Assembly (NCBI GenBank): GCA_013115145.1
Contig: JAAPAO010000074.1
Location: forward strand, 1 to 64,000
Origin: Perkinsus chesapeaki
Lineage: Eukaryota; Perkinsozoa; Perkinsida; Perkinsidae
Length of the DNA stretch: 64,000 bases
Reading direction: 5' to 3'
Shown: piece after piece, positions 10,150 through 22,293 of the stretch
Position numbering within the stretch: position 1 is the first letter of the stretch
How the letters are laid out: each line of letters begins with the position of its first letter
The notes under the pieces: generated by a model
The model's input: the letters and a program-made list of their open reading frames with translations, nothing else
What the model was told of the DNA's origin: nothing
Database searches by the model: none
Position numbers and translations under genes: made by a program

Positions 10150-13100
10150 GTTGTCATATGTCGCTCGGGCACCCACTATCTCCTCCTCCTCCTCCTCCTC
10201 CTCCAAATCCTTGTTGCTGCTACTGACGGCTATAGAATCGTCTAGTATCCAATGACCGTCCAAACTCTTTGTGTATGGTGAACCCATCACTGATACATAC
10301 TCGCTATCTGGTAAAAGTCCCGATCCTACGTAATCATCAGCAACTTCCCCACCACCAACTCTAAGTTCATGCCATTCTGCCTTCCGACCATTGGGGCTTG
10401 TATCATCGTTCACTCTATTGATCGATATGCTCACATTACCGGTAGCTACATCAGATGGATAGTCTTCCTCCACCAATGGTAGTTCATCTACCATTCGGAG
10501 ACGCCCATCTCCCGGTTGTCCAAGTTCGCGGTACCCATCACCAAGATCAATAAAAACAGTTGCCCCCGAGGACATGATCATCCTACCGCCGCCCTCCGGC
10601 TTTGAATATGACCCTGTTTGACCGTCTTGTACCGAGCTTTCCTCACTAGCATCCCTTATAACAACAGGCCTTCGCCTAACTATGCTACCATCACCCCCCG
10701 AGCTGTAGGAGTTTCGTGAGCTCCTCTCAGATATGCTCAGCCCATTGCCCACTGCAGATGGTAGATAAATAGAGCAGGGTATTAGCTCCGTACCATCGGG
10801 GACATCCGGCACAAAAGTGATATCCTTCCACCCTCCCGCTGGTATGAATATCGTATGCTCTACATACCCGCTCATATCTTGCCCGACAGGCCCGAAAACC
10901 ATTTCGGAGGTTTGCTGGCGATGATGACCGTTCGATTCCTTGCGTTGCTGGTTTGTTCCCGACGACGTCTCGCTCTTGATTTGCAACGACCGCTTCCATT
11001 CGAACGGGTCTTGCCAACTCTCAACTGGATTTCGAGCTCTAAATGACTTCGCTGCCTCCCATAGCTCGTTCTTGAATCGCAAGAAACCATCGTAGCGCTC
11101 ACCGTCTAACCTACGAGTTTGCCTCGGTGAAGTACGCCAAGTTGAATGAATTTGTGATGCTCGAGCCTGCCAGTCGAATGGCGTCCTGAAAATTGGAATG
11201 AGAACATACGCCTGTCACTTAGTGCTTCTTACCCAAATGCACTAACTCCGCCACTGAACTCCCTGGGAGTTTCTCTGGCATCTACCCGCCCGAGGCTTCT
11301 GTTTATTTCTTGCCGTTTGTGCTGCTCCAATGAGCTCTCACCAACTCTACTGTTTGATGCCATTATTGACGAGAGTGGGATGCCATCTGGTAGCTGACTT
11401 AACCTCGATGCAGATTCACCTCCCCAACCATATGATTTGCTGGCAGTGGACGACCTCGCATTAGGGCTGGGGATCTATCAAAGTGGCAAGTGGCTTGTTT
11501 TCGATGCTACAGGAATATTCAAACCTACCTTTGCTTGCTGGACGTCCCTCGATCCTCGACGATAACTAGCCACCGTTTGAGAACGAGCTATCGCTTGGCT
11601 AAGTCTTCTGCTAGCTCGAGCTAGCTCACTTTCTGGTTTTCTACCATCTCGCATGGAAACAGACATGTGACCAGAGGACAACAGGCCAAGTAGGCCTTAA
11701 AGCTGCTGGCGCAACGAGATGAAAAGTGATAAACAGCGGTAGCAGCTCTTATACGATTGACAACCAAAAAATATTGCACTTGATCACCGTTGTCGGAAAT
11801 GAATGAGACGATATGAGGCATGTACGTTGAATGGGAGCCAATCATGCAGTGTCAATGCAGGAGCGATGCTAGGTCAGCATCAGGATGAATGCTGGAGCCA
11901 CTTGCTGAAGTTCTCCCAACTCTGGCGAGTGGAGCACGGTTAATAGATCCCCTGACGATGCTGATGATACTGCTGGTAATAAAGTACATCCCATACCTTA
12001 AAACGTTCAAATCATCTTGTTCTGTAGCATATGGATAGAAGCTTCTTCTGGTGTTATTAACGCCATTACTGTTCTCCGTTGTAGTAGTGCTCGATTTATC
12101 TTCCCATGAGAATAGATTCAAGCTTGACCGTTGCCCCTAATTCGACTACGAATTAGATTGTGTTATTGAACCACATCTTACTGTATAATGTTTCCTAGAC
12201 TTATGCCCAGTGTCAGTAACACCTTTCTTAGGGCTCAACTTCACGCTCTCATTATCATCAACACATCCGTATAATATACCCATTCCGTGATCCGAGGCAG
12301 CCCTCGAATACTCCGTCTCTGGATGTCTCCGGGGCTCTTTAAACAACAACTCCGATTCATCACACACAAGTTGAACCGAGCCACTGGCCAAATGAGAGCG
12401 AAGAGCTGAAGGTAGCGCGCTCATCATTGGGAGGCTGCGAGTAGCTGGAGTATCAAACCTGGTGCAGTCTGGCCGCCCTCACCGCCTGAGGAGGCGTTGC
12501 TTCTCAGCGTGGCCTCGAGATCGGCAAGCTGACCAATATCATCATCGTCATCACCATCCACTCCCAACTGATGATGCAGCAACAACATTCAACCTAGCAC
12601 TTTTCGAGTTTCACTTCTCACCGCAGCTGCCACTCCTCTTCCTCGTTGTAAGACATCATAGCTCCTGTTATGACTGTATCGACTTCCCCAGGATAAAGCA
12701 TCGGAGCAAATGGAGCGACCAGAAGGGCTCATGTTATCGGCAACATAATCATTATCAAATGGTGCTTTTGCTGAGGCACACTCATCTCCTAGACGAAGGA
12801 TGTCCTTTTGAGTGGTACGCTTGTTACCAAACTCTGATACTTCCGATACCTGACAAGAAATGGCATGGAGACTAAACACTGATGGAAGCCTACCTGGCTC
12901 GGAGCTGGTGATGGCGGAGTTTCACAGGGCTTATTAGCGCGTATTAGAATCTTAGCCAGATCCGCGAAATGCACACCTCTGGCCTTCTCATTGTGGCTTA
13001 ATAGACTGATTGCCTCTTCTGGTACACCAATGCCCATCTTCTCCAGCTCCTCTAGGAATCTACAAGTTTAATAATAAATGCATTCTATTATTCTAGAGTA

Positions 13101-13232
13101 GTAGGAGGAGGAGCGCTACCTTCGAGTGGATAGGTGACCATAATCCCATCTTTCAAAAAGTCGCTTGACACTTGGGCCTTTACTATCCCAAAACTCTTCC
13201 TTTGGGCTAGGGTGGATTCTATGTACTGTCAT
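10132..13232 (-). CDS. Unknown serine/acid-rich protein, multi-exon
   Basis: The gene starts at the Met at 13232 and ends at 10132. Exons read in order: MTVHRIHPSPKEEFWDSKGP and KRLFERWDYGHLST; LEELEKMGIGVPEEAISLL (about 13055-12895), an amphipathic helical segment; further exons around 12880-12630, 12540-12460, 12430-12150, 12120-11980, 11681-11530 and 11470-11232; and the long last exon 11185-10132. The last exon begins 'TPFDWQARASQIHSTW' upstream of any Met, so the gene extends beyond the open frame starting at 11082. The protein is rich in Ser, Arg and acidic residues, with a run of eight Glu near the end (GAG repeats at 10171-10203). The N-terminal 60 residues look folded, the rest disordered. 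No family recognised. The stop codon lies in direct repeat B. Confidence 0.6.
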
Positions 13233-13575
13233 GATAGGCAGCACTCACAATATTTATATGCTCACAAGTTTTCACTTAGCTACATATCGAGAGATTTATA
13301 GGAACAAGGAGATATTTACATCATAAAATTGACAACTCGAACCACAAGCAACATGAAACGATTGTGTTGTCTAACAGCTAGAGGTGTCAGAATATCAGCA
13401 CACAGTTGAGAAATAACCAATGGTTTCCTCTCTGTTGTCAATTAAAGTAACATTACTAATAATGAATAGGCGATTGAAATATAGATCATCTTCATCTTAT
13501 TGTAGCTCTTATTGTCAATGTTGCCAAACACTATATATCTTCAATACCGTTAATCACAGTCACTCTAATACGTTT

Positions 13576-15408
13576 TTATACAAAAAGGTTTATACTAGCG
13601 GTTATCCAAAGAAGCAAAGTGATAGCGACAAAGACAATGGTTAACATGGGCAGCGGCCATATCTTTCCTTTATTATCATCACCCACCAATAAAGCGGCAT
13701 AGACCAGACCAGGGAGACCACAGACTAGTGGGGCCGCTAGGTAAGATGATACAGCACCGATGAATGAAGCAATGTTAGGTACCTAATAGGACAGCAAATT
13801 GCTCGTGAACAGCGATATAGGGGGCTTACCATAAGAGCAACTATGGTACAGAAGGTTATAGACAGCAGAGGGCCACCATACTGGGTTAGGGTAGATTGAA
13901 CGCCGATATGAGATTCTATCCATCGGCAGAGTGAGAAATACGGATTTTTTACTGATGTGCCGTCGGCCTAATAAACTACTTGAAAGGCGCTGCCCGCCCA
14001 TTCCTGCCCCCGGTACCATTCCCGTGCCTGCACCAAGCTCAATAGCCTTATAGAGCCCGGCAAGCCCTGGCAGCATGTTCATAGGCCCAGCCACTAGAAG
14101 CATAATAGTTAAACCAATGCGGCACACCAACATTAGAATGTCATTATGGGGATAATTTTGCATGAAATTAGGTCTGGTGTTGTTAAGGAATGAAAGGTAT
14201 CTAATGTAGAGGTGGTGCCACCATTGAGTGCACTACTGCTGCTTAAGCTGTCCTACACTGCAATGGCTATCCCTAAGTATATTAAAGTAAGGACGACTCC
14301 AGCAAGCACGTTAACCATCGTACGCCTCATTGTAGTAGGGCGAGTCCTGAGTTGTAGTTATTAATCACACTAAAGGCATCTAGGGCTCACATCTCTGATG
14401 CAACTTTGACAGAAGGGATCTGATTCATCAACCCAAACATGCACACAGCAAAGGTGCTGAATGTGCCCATATTAAAATGTGTTCCATCGACACTGACAGC
14501 CCTGTGAGCCTGAGGGTGAGGGAGGACCTATTGGTAACACCGATGGTGGTATGGTACCTCCTCAGCGTGTGCTTCGACCAAAGCAGGAGCCCGAATGAGC
14601 ACGGCAACTGCTGTGAGGATGATTGCCCATATAGACAGAGACGATACGTATCGTAGAACGGATATACTGACAAGTTGATGAGTAGAAGAAGAGGATAGAG
14701 GGTTTACCTTTTAGTGGCAGACATGGGGTAGATGGCAAGGTAAGCACATGCAACGATGCATATTTTACGAAAGGCCTCAGAGTCAACGCATTGGATATAC
14801 TGCCCAGCTATGGATGGTATAAAATCGCCAAGGAATACCAAGTAGCTAACACATGTCATCATGCAGTAGATAAACGCCCAGAGCTCGAAGAAGGCAAAAC
14901 GAGGGGGAGTACTCAATGGGAACATCTGAGGGGAACATCATAGTTAAGCAGCTGGAGGCTTTACCAAATGATAAGCGTCCATTTCGTCCTCCTGTAGTAT
15001 TTCCTCTAGGCTCTCCTTCTTCAAGCCAAGACGGTCTAGAGCCCAATCAACCACTGCGCCATAGGTATGCAAACCAGTCTTAGTGACAGCAGTGAACAGT
15101 ATAAGGTTGCTAATAACTGCTATACAGGCACAAGCTATGAAGCATATACTCCCAACCAGAGGGCCACTGCTTATCATAGCATATGGTAAGGAAAGAGCCC
15201 CCGCCCCTAGAGCAGCTCCTACTAGCAGTAATGTTGTGGATAGGAAGGAGCCTAGCCAAGTTAGTATACGAAAGTAATGTAGACACCAATAATGCTTACC
15301 TGGGCCGAAAATAGACTCTGATCCCCTCTTCTGGTCCGAGGTAAGATCATCACCAGACAGTAGTGATAGTAGCGGTTGTTGAGAGCTCCCTCCAAGCAAC
15401 CCTGCCAT
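13576..15408 (-). CDS. AAAP-family amino-acid transporter (SLC38-like)
   Basis: A polytopic membrane protein of the amino acid/auxin permease family, expected to move neutral amino acids across the plasma or endolysosomal membrane. A short Ser/Leu/Gln-rich N terminus (Met at 15408) is followed after one intron by 'LLVGAALGAGALSLPYAM', the family's first transmembrane signature. Next come YGAVVDWALD; an exon with CVSYLVFLGDFIPSIAGQY (about 14925-14710); LRYVSSLSIWAIILTAVAV (about 14680-14560); FAVCMFGLMNQIPSVKVASE (about 14520-14390); PTTMRRTMVNVLAGVVLTL; NYPHNDILMLVCRIGLTIML; SFIGAVSSYLAAPLVCGLPG; and a last helix ending LLLWITASINLFV with the stop at 13576-13578. Inner introns are GT-AG; one (about 14025-13890) was placed only to keep frame. 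Substrate cannot be deduced. Confidence 0.85.
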
Positions 15409-15657
15409 CTAAACTCAACCACAAATGATTGTGCGCTTTCAAGTTTTGGTCAGCGGAAATAATGCGCTACGAAATGTAGCGCGCGCCCTCAGGCTCGTGT
15501 CTACTTTCCGGAAAGTGCACAATCGTTATGACAACAACACCTAATAGTGAGGATTCGGTAGGATAATATATTGAGGCAATAACAACACTTATATGATAGG
15601 CTGATCTTTGGAGTGATGGTGGTGATGATAATGTAGATAGTGGCAGAGTTGCCACTA

Positions 15658-16108
15658 TCAAAACAGCGCCGGGTGATAATGGAGCAACGCATACGCGAAC
15701 TTAAAGGGAGCTGGCCTCCTCAGACCGTCAGCCCCTTCGTCTTCCCGGTTACCCTCTCGCATATCAGTTCCTCTTTCTAGCTCCTCTTCATCTAGTGTAG
15801 TGGTAGCTACAGGAGGGTTAGGCATACCAAAAAGTATAAAGGCATTCACGGAAGGGAGCCCTTACCAGTTTAATAGGAATAAACGAGGCTAAGGAGGAGA
15901 GCGATGGTGACGATAACCATGACATAGAAGTCTTGTTAAACAGAGCTGCGATAAGTAAACGATTGACAGAGGCAAGAAAACAACCTGCAGAGGATGAGGA
16001 AGAGAAGTGGACATGTTCGAGCTTGAATAGGGAAAAGGGAGCTGCATAGATACTCACAATCTGACTTTGAACAAAGTGATACCGAATCAAAGAATCTAAG
16101 CACACCAT
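15658..16108 (-). CDS. Short unknown protein, possibly membrane-associated
   Basis: The Met at 16108 opens an exon (MVCLDSLIRYHFVQSQ) that can be spliced to LASVNRLLIAALFNKTSMSW and then to a polar, acidic exon (TTTLDEEELERGTDMREG) ending PFKFAYALLHYHPALF at 15658. The family is not recognised. The hydrophobic stretches suggest one or two membrane segments. A further hydrophobic frame at 15661-15467 could be a downstream exon, but no confident splice site links it. The gene starts 133 bp from, and divergent to, the gene at 16242. Confidence 0.4.
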
Positions 16109-16241
16109 TGGAGGCAGTCAGTGAGATGATAATGCCAGATGTGAATCATCATCTACACGATAACAGAGGGGTTAATCATCGACTTGACGTAAGACGGCAA
16201 AGGCTACCATAGGCTAAAACAAGATACTTCAGCCTCCAAGC
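16109..16241. promoter_or_regulatory. Candidate divergent promoter
   Basis: A 133-bp gap separates the start of the minus-strand gene (16108) from that of the plus-strand gene (16242), so both must use it or upstream sequence. No TATA-like element stands out. The assignment rests on gene layout only. Confidence 0.4.
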
Positions 16242-19077
16242 GTGAGCACTACTAATAAATTCATTGCTCGAGAGATACATCACCACGTAGCAGCACCTAT
16301 GAGGAGGAGATCAACACAGGAAGTGACAATTCCCGTGGTAGCAGCAAAGGCCTGCCCACGATGTGGAGGTAAAGGAAAGTACACGACGACGGTTGCGCTG
16401 CTAAACAATGGGACAGGATCATTCGGACTATTCGGGGGAGAAGGGACGATGTTGAAGGGTGAAGTGGTGTCAGCTCTTGGTGGTGGTTATTGCCGTAAAT
16501 GCAAGTGTGAAGATGCCCCCCTTTATGTGGATGGAAAAGTTACCTTTCACTATAGGTCCTGTGCGGTATGCATGTACGTGAGAGACTATCTAGATAGGAG
16601 AAAGAATTTAGCAATGACAAAAGATGAGATACGTAACACTTATACTAACACTTAACAGTTATGGTCTCGAGGGTAGGGGAAGAGAATGCAGAGCTAAGAC
16701 GGTGGATAAAGAGATTGGCTAGAACAGCTGAGCTTGCCGTACCTGCCATTGATAAGCTTATGAGGGCAGAGGCGAGAAGCAAGAGGTGCAGCCCTGCCAC
16801 AGGAGGTCGAAGGGACAACAACCGTATGTGAGCGTAAAGGGACACGTAGCTATTATCGGTTATAGGCACCCCTCAGAGGAGGGATGGTGCCTCACCGATT
16901 CGAATGATACCATTTATGGATCAGAGACAGTAGGAATGCATCTTCGTCCGAGTGGAGCTAGTGAAATCTCTCAGTGTTGATGATAATATAGCTGGTACGA
17001 AGAAAATGCTGATAGCTGCTAATGGGGAGCTAGAAACCCTCAGAAGGAAGCATCTTAGGGCTCTGGATAAGTGAGGCGGCCCGTAGTTGCTCCTATCGTA
17101 TGGTGGAGTGATCGTGCCCAGAAAACGTGAAGCAGCAATACAAGCTGAGGGTGATGCACTCGATGTTGAGATTGAGAAGCTCAGAAAGGCTATACGAGCT
17201 CTAAGTAGGATGAAATGAAAAGGAAGAGCCGAAGAACCGTTATCAGAAACCGAGACTTCTCGTAATGATAGAGATCTGACACGAGCGGCGAAGCTAGAGC
17301 AAGAAGATCCAATCGTTGGAGGGGGGATGTCCGGTCGAGGTTGGGATATTCTTCATAGCTTGATATTACTCATTATCATCATCAGTAATGGCCCAGCAAA
17401 GGGAGGAACAACAACTCCGTGTTGAAGCTGAAAGATGGCATGAGAAAAACCGAAAGATGGCTTTAGAGATAGAGGTTCGGGAAACCGCAGCAGACTTGGT
17501 GTAGTGCACATACATCAGGCATCAGAGGAGCAAATACAGGCATTAGCTCAGAAGGAAGCAGATCTAGCTGCTAAGCTAGAGAATATACGACAAAGGGATG
17601 TGGGGAAGCATGGGAGCTGATGCCAGTCGATGCTACTGTCTCAGAGTGTTGTGTCCCCAGAAGGATATCATCGTCGCAGGGTGGAAGAAGGGAGACAGAA
17701 GGAGATGAAAGCCAAGCTGGAAAAGCGGAAGGCAGAGCTAGAGGAGGAAGTGAATACACTCACTAAAGCAATTGAACAAGTAAATGCTATAAGTTAACAG
17801 ACAAGATACGAACGTCGTCCGACCACCTTAGTCGCAGAGGAGCTTGGTAAGGACTAGGAGAGCATATGAAAGAGATCGTCAACGACTTGAGTCAGAGATA
17901 AAGGAACTCGAAGGAAGGGTGGCTGAAGCAGCGGCATTAGAGAGACAGCGTGAGAGCTGGGATCGCTGCCAAGCGATGCTAATGGTTACTACAGGAATAA
18001 GCGAACATGTTAGACTGTACTGCTCACTACCACATCATATAAGGCAAGGATTACCGAGGACACTAAGGCCGGATTATGCCGAGCTGATGCGGAATAGAGG
18101 ACATGTGGCACAAAGTGGGGCTCCAATGGGGGAGGACAGTCGTGGCGCAAGTATTATAACAAAGCTCTAGGCTATGTGCCTACCGAGGTGCAGGTACTGC
18201 TACTTCTGAGCGAGCTGGATCACCTAGTGGCCGAGGAGGCTTGTCGGCACGGAGAGTCGGAAAGGGCGCCGGAATGCCTTCTCCTGATTTTACTGCCATT
18301 AAGGAACGAGCTAAGCACATAAGTCGGATGATAACTATGGCCTACTGAGCTCACTCATCACTAGCAGGTGATGCAACAGCAGATATAGCAGATGCGGTAG
18401 ACAAGAGACGCCAACGAAGACATGACCAACTGGCACACCTTGACGAGGGACATTCAGATAATGATGATACTGCACAGCAATCGGTTACGCAGGAACGGCA
18501 CTCTATAGAAGAAGATGATAAGACGCACGGTATAGTTGTACATTCTCATATGGAGGGCAAGCAAACAAGCGATGGGAACGATGTTATGGATGAGGAGACG
18601 GTGCAGATAAATGAGCAGCCTGTACCACAATCTAGGGCGAAAATTGAGCCAGAGAAAGCCCTGCCGAACCTGGACGCTCTCTTCTCTTGTGACGTTGTAA
18701 ATAGTAATAGTCTGATGGAGGTGTCACCCGATACGGAAGAAAAGCCAAGTCTTGCCCTCAGCAAAGAAGCAGCAGCATCACCACCTCTGGAAGCAAGTCC
18801 CTTAGATACTCTGTTTGTCACAAGAGTTGCAGATGGTGAAAAACTTGTGAGTGATGGGAAAAGCGATATTACGAGTGCTATCCATGGAGCACCGTATAAT
18901 AATATCATCAGCAACTCTTTCCGGAACGATCGTGATGACGATAAGAAGCTAGTAGAGACTAAAGAAGAGGAAGGCATAGTTATTGACAGGGAACGTCATG
19001 CTGCTACTGCTGCTGCTGCTGTGAATGCTGAAGATGAACAGGAGAAACCTCGATTTGGCAGGAGAGCTGCACCATGA
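16242..19077 (+). CDS. Zinc-ribbon plus coiled-coil protein (one or two genes)
   Basis: The first exon (Met at 16242) has basic N-terminal residues, then paired cysteine knuckles CPRCGGKG, CRKCKC and CAVC, resembling the CxxCxGxG zinc motif of DnaJ-type proteins but without a J domain. At its end, a candidate 26-nt intron (16633-16658) joins it to 'MVSRVGEENAELRRW', which could instead be the start of a second gene. Downstream plus-strand exons are rich in Arg, Glu, Leu and Lys with heptad-like spacing (for example GELETLRRKHLRALD, EIEKLRKAIRALSRMK, ERDRQRLESEIKELEGRV at about 17870), so a long coiled coil is likely. The last exon (about 18370-19077) is acidic and disordered and ends in KPRFGRRAAP. 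Function unknown; cytoskeletal or scaffold roles are possible. Exon phases between 16900 and 18400 were not fully resolved. Confidence 0.5.
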
Positions 19078-19319
19078 TGACATAATATGACCATGATGAT
19101 GTCGGCGTATTTTTCGGCGTCAGTGTTACTATCGCGTTGTCAATGCTCGACGATCTCACAACGATCCCTTATACTATCAACTATATATTAAGAAGATAGG
19201 GCTCGAGTTTGTGCTTTCACAGCGTAACGGTTCCTTCCGTTAAAACAACTGTAACGCCATTGACTTGCGTGCCATGCAGCTTCTGTTGTCGTGTGTTGTT
19301 GTACTTGGAATAAAATACC

Positions 19320-20294
19320 ATGTTCGTCATCGCTCTTATTGTCTTACCTGGAGTAACCTTCGCTGCCTCACTTGACAAAGAAAGCCATTATTGCTCTGCT
19401 GCTGGAGAAAAGGTAACATGCTTATCACTGGACCCAATGGGGGTAGCAGTACTGACTGAGGCTGAAACTAACATGAGCGCTGATGCTGTCTGCAATAGTT
19501 GGGGACCGCTAACACACAAGTACGGATTATATCGCAAATCTGATAAAGAAACCTTCACTATAGGAAGGGGAATGAAAAATGCTAAGATACAAATGCGCAA
19601 TAAGCCACCAATGTCGCTAGACGCAGTATATCCTCACACAACAAAATCCCTAGCTGCTGTCTTCTCAATGGATCAGCCAAAGTGGGAGATTCACTTTGAA
19701 CCGCACAAACCAAACCGTGTACGAGTTGTTGGTGATAAAGGGGTGATTGAAGGTAGAGTGGCAGAGGGCTATCCGTACACCATCACGTGGGGCAATGAAG
19801 AAGGACAAGGCAATGCAATGTTGGTCCAAGTGCCGTCTGATGATCCTGAACCTGTCCATGAACATGTCATTCTTGCCGAGTATCAACCTAGAGAGGGTCA
19901 AGCGGAAAGATTTTCACTATTCCATCTGTAAGTCAAGTTTTCTGTGGTGCGTATGTTGGAGAATAACAAATCCGCTATATAAGGTGTTGCCTAATCAAAG
20001 CTTCTTTCAATCCACCGTACTGCTTACATCAGTATTGTGGCCGACCACCTTGTCGTATGGCAGCGTACAGCTCATGCCTGTTACCATTTTCACTTCAGAC
20101 GGAATAAACATGTGCACACCAAAGAAAAGTTTTGGACAGGAAAGCGTTTTGCAGGATGGTGAGCATAGCTTTCGCTTGGTAAATGGTGTACGTACGCTTT
20201 CAGGTTGGAGGATGTCAAGAAGCATCGACTTGAACCCATCGACGCATCGGATTGGGGAAGTGTTAGTGCTAGAGCAGAAGATACAGAAGAGTAA
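19320..20294 (+). CDS. Secreted protein, tandem family member 1
   Basis: Three exons: 19320-19928, 20099-20158 and 20204-20294, all GT-AG, with the first intron in phase 2 and the second in phase 2. The signal peptide is MFVIALIVLPGVTFAAS. The mature protein begins DKESHYC and shares with the two downstream paralogues CLSLD, GVAVLTE, SWGPLT-YG-Y, a KSLAAVFSMDQPK block, YPYTITW, and AEY near the end of exon 1. Exon 2 carries KFWTGKRFAGW and exon 3 continues LEDVKKH into an acidic C terminus (SARAEDTEE). Cysteines after HYC and TCLSLD suggest a disulfide. No known domain. Most likely a lineage-specific secreted or surface protein. Confidence 0.75.
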
Positions 20295-21026
20295 AGAACC
20301 TTATCGATGACATGATGTATGCTTTGATACCCCCCCCATCCTCCTCTTCTTTCGTGTTTTTGGTATAAGTCTTATCAGTTATTGCGTGTTTTACGTGTGT
20401 ATTCGTATGTATGTTGTCGGTATGACTGGACGGCTTTGAGTTTTGCCCAATGCCTCATAGTCCTAACTGGAGGCTTCCGATGCCATAGTGTAATCTTGCC
20501 GTAGTATACTTTTTCTCACTTCCTCGCGCCACCAAAACATACGCGTGTTGGGGCATAGGCCGGTGAGAGTAGAGTAGGCTTGTTAGAGCTCACAACATTG
20601 ACAAGCATATCGAGTCATCTGTATGGACCAGTGCTGAGAACAGGCAGAAGCCAAAGGACAAAGTTATGTACATTCTTATGATGCACTGGAACACTTATTA
20701 TAAGCTGACAGAACTTGGGGCAAGGTCGTGGCATGCCAGAGTTGTCAGAGTGGTGCTCTTGCACCGTACTGGTACAATAGCCACTCATAGATCGAGACGG
20801 CATTGTCAGGTGAATAATGGAAGACGAGCGGCTGTAATTGCCAAGGATAACGTAAGTAGATGTTACACCGATATGAATGTACTTCTCCCCGATTGTGAGA
20901 AGAGGAATACTGTATATAAAATTTTTCGATGCATCGTTTTGTGTTTATAATAACGCTCAGCCATAAGCTGGGATTGACGATGACGCTACATACACCTTGC
21001 AGTTGCTGCGCTAGTTTAGTTGTTAC
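20295..21026. other. Spacer between secreted paralogues 1 and 2
   Basis: About 730 bp. An open frame at 20666-20950 matches nothing and lacks a signal peptide or paralogue motifs. Contains a short C run near 20332. Otherwise presumed 3' and 5' flanks. Confidence 0.4.
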
Positions 21027-22069
21027 TTGGGGAACACTATGAAGTTATCCATCACTCTCATCTCTGTCTTACCCGGGCTCAACTTTGCTGCTCCGCTAGA
21101 TGAAGAGAGTCATTATTGCTTTGATAATGGAGATGTCTTGAGGTGTCTGTCATTAGATCGCTTCGGAGTAGCATTTCTAACTGAGGATACACTTGCTGAC
21201 AACGCTAAGCTCAACTGCAAATCTTGGGGACCATTGACCCCCTCTCATGGAACATATCATGGGTTAGGGGTCGAACCCTTCACTTTAAAAAGTATACGGG
21301 GACATGTTGAGATGCAAATAGCCGGAGAGTTGAGCCCAGTGTTACTGCGTGCGGTACATCCCGAGTCCCCTAAATCGCTAAATGGTTTGGCCTCTGTTTT
21401 CGTAGTGGACGAACCCAAGTGTGAAATTGAGTTGAGCGCGTTCAACCCAGACCGCGTATGGGTGAATTGGACCGAAGAAGTTACTGAGGGTGTGGTAACA
21501 CCAGATTATCCGTTTATAGCTACTTGGAGCAACAAAGGAGAGGATGGAACAGCACTATTGTTCAAGTTGGATGCGGAGCCTTTCGTACTTGCTAAGCACA
21601 AGGCTACAGGAAGAGATGCGAAGCGATGTCTACTAACTCATCGGTAATTCCATTTCCATATGTTAATGGTTAGACCAGAATGAGAAATCCATGAGAACTG
21701 TGGTGAAACAAAAACATCTAGTCAGTATTAATGTAGTCAACGTTAGCGCCTACAGTATGCTTAGAGGATTGTGACATACAGCCGATTCGGCTGAGCCGAA
21801 TGTATAATGAAGTGTGCCTGATCATATTTGCTCCAGATATGATACTAAAAACGAGGACAAAGAAGCTTATTGGTCGAATGAAAGTCTAGGAAAATGGTCA
21901 GCTATATTTCATAACTCAATGTGACATCGCTAACTTTGTTAGGGTTACAGATGTGAGGGATTCTCCACCCTTTAAACCGCCACCCATACCAACAAACCCG
22001 CCATCCAGACGAACAGAGCTGTCACGGAGGCCACGAAACCCACGGATGCGCCGGGTGCCTGCTGACTAG
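21027..22069 (+). CDS. Secreted protein, tandem family member 2
   Basis: Exons 21027-21643, 21837-21896 and 21943-22069, with the same intron positions and phases as member 1. The start is either 21027 or, more in keeping with the family, the Met at 21039 (MKLSITLISVLPGLNFAA). It keeps DEESHYC, CLSLD, CKSWGPLT, KSLNGLASVF, YPFIATW and AKH. Exon 2 encodes KEAYWSNESLGKW and exon 3 VTDVRDSP followed by a Pro/Arg-rich tail of about 30 residues that the other copies lack. The tail is the main difference and might alter localisation or binding. Function unknown. Confidence 0.72.
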
Positions 22070-22293
22070 CCCAGGCCTCGTTTTCAGACGAATCATTCTA
22101 CCACACCATACATCTCGAGCGTGAAAGGGGTTCTCTTTCTTTTTTTTTACCAATGTTTGTTTATAGTAAGTTTTATATGTATTCGTGTACATGTTTTGCC
22201 CCATATTGTTGTGTTCTGGAAGCAGTACGCCATTGTTAAGGAGCTCTCGGAGCTATGGTGTCGAGAAGGTACTTCTTATTGAGCTAGACTCCT

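Noticed and set aside
10171-10203. TCC trinucleotide run considered as a repeat locus
   Set aside because: It encodes the poly-Glu run of the minus-strand gene. Similar coding runs (poly-Thr near 42970, poly-Asp near 32850, poly-Gln near 60620) are ordinary in this window.
20666-20950. 94-residue plus-strand frame between secreted paralogues
   Set aside because: No signal peptide, no paralogue motif, no domain; most likely chance.
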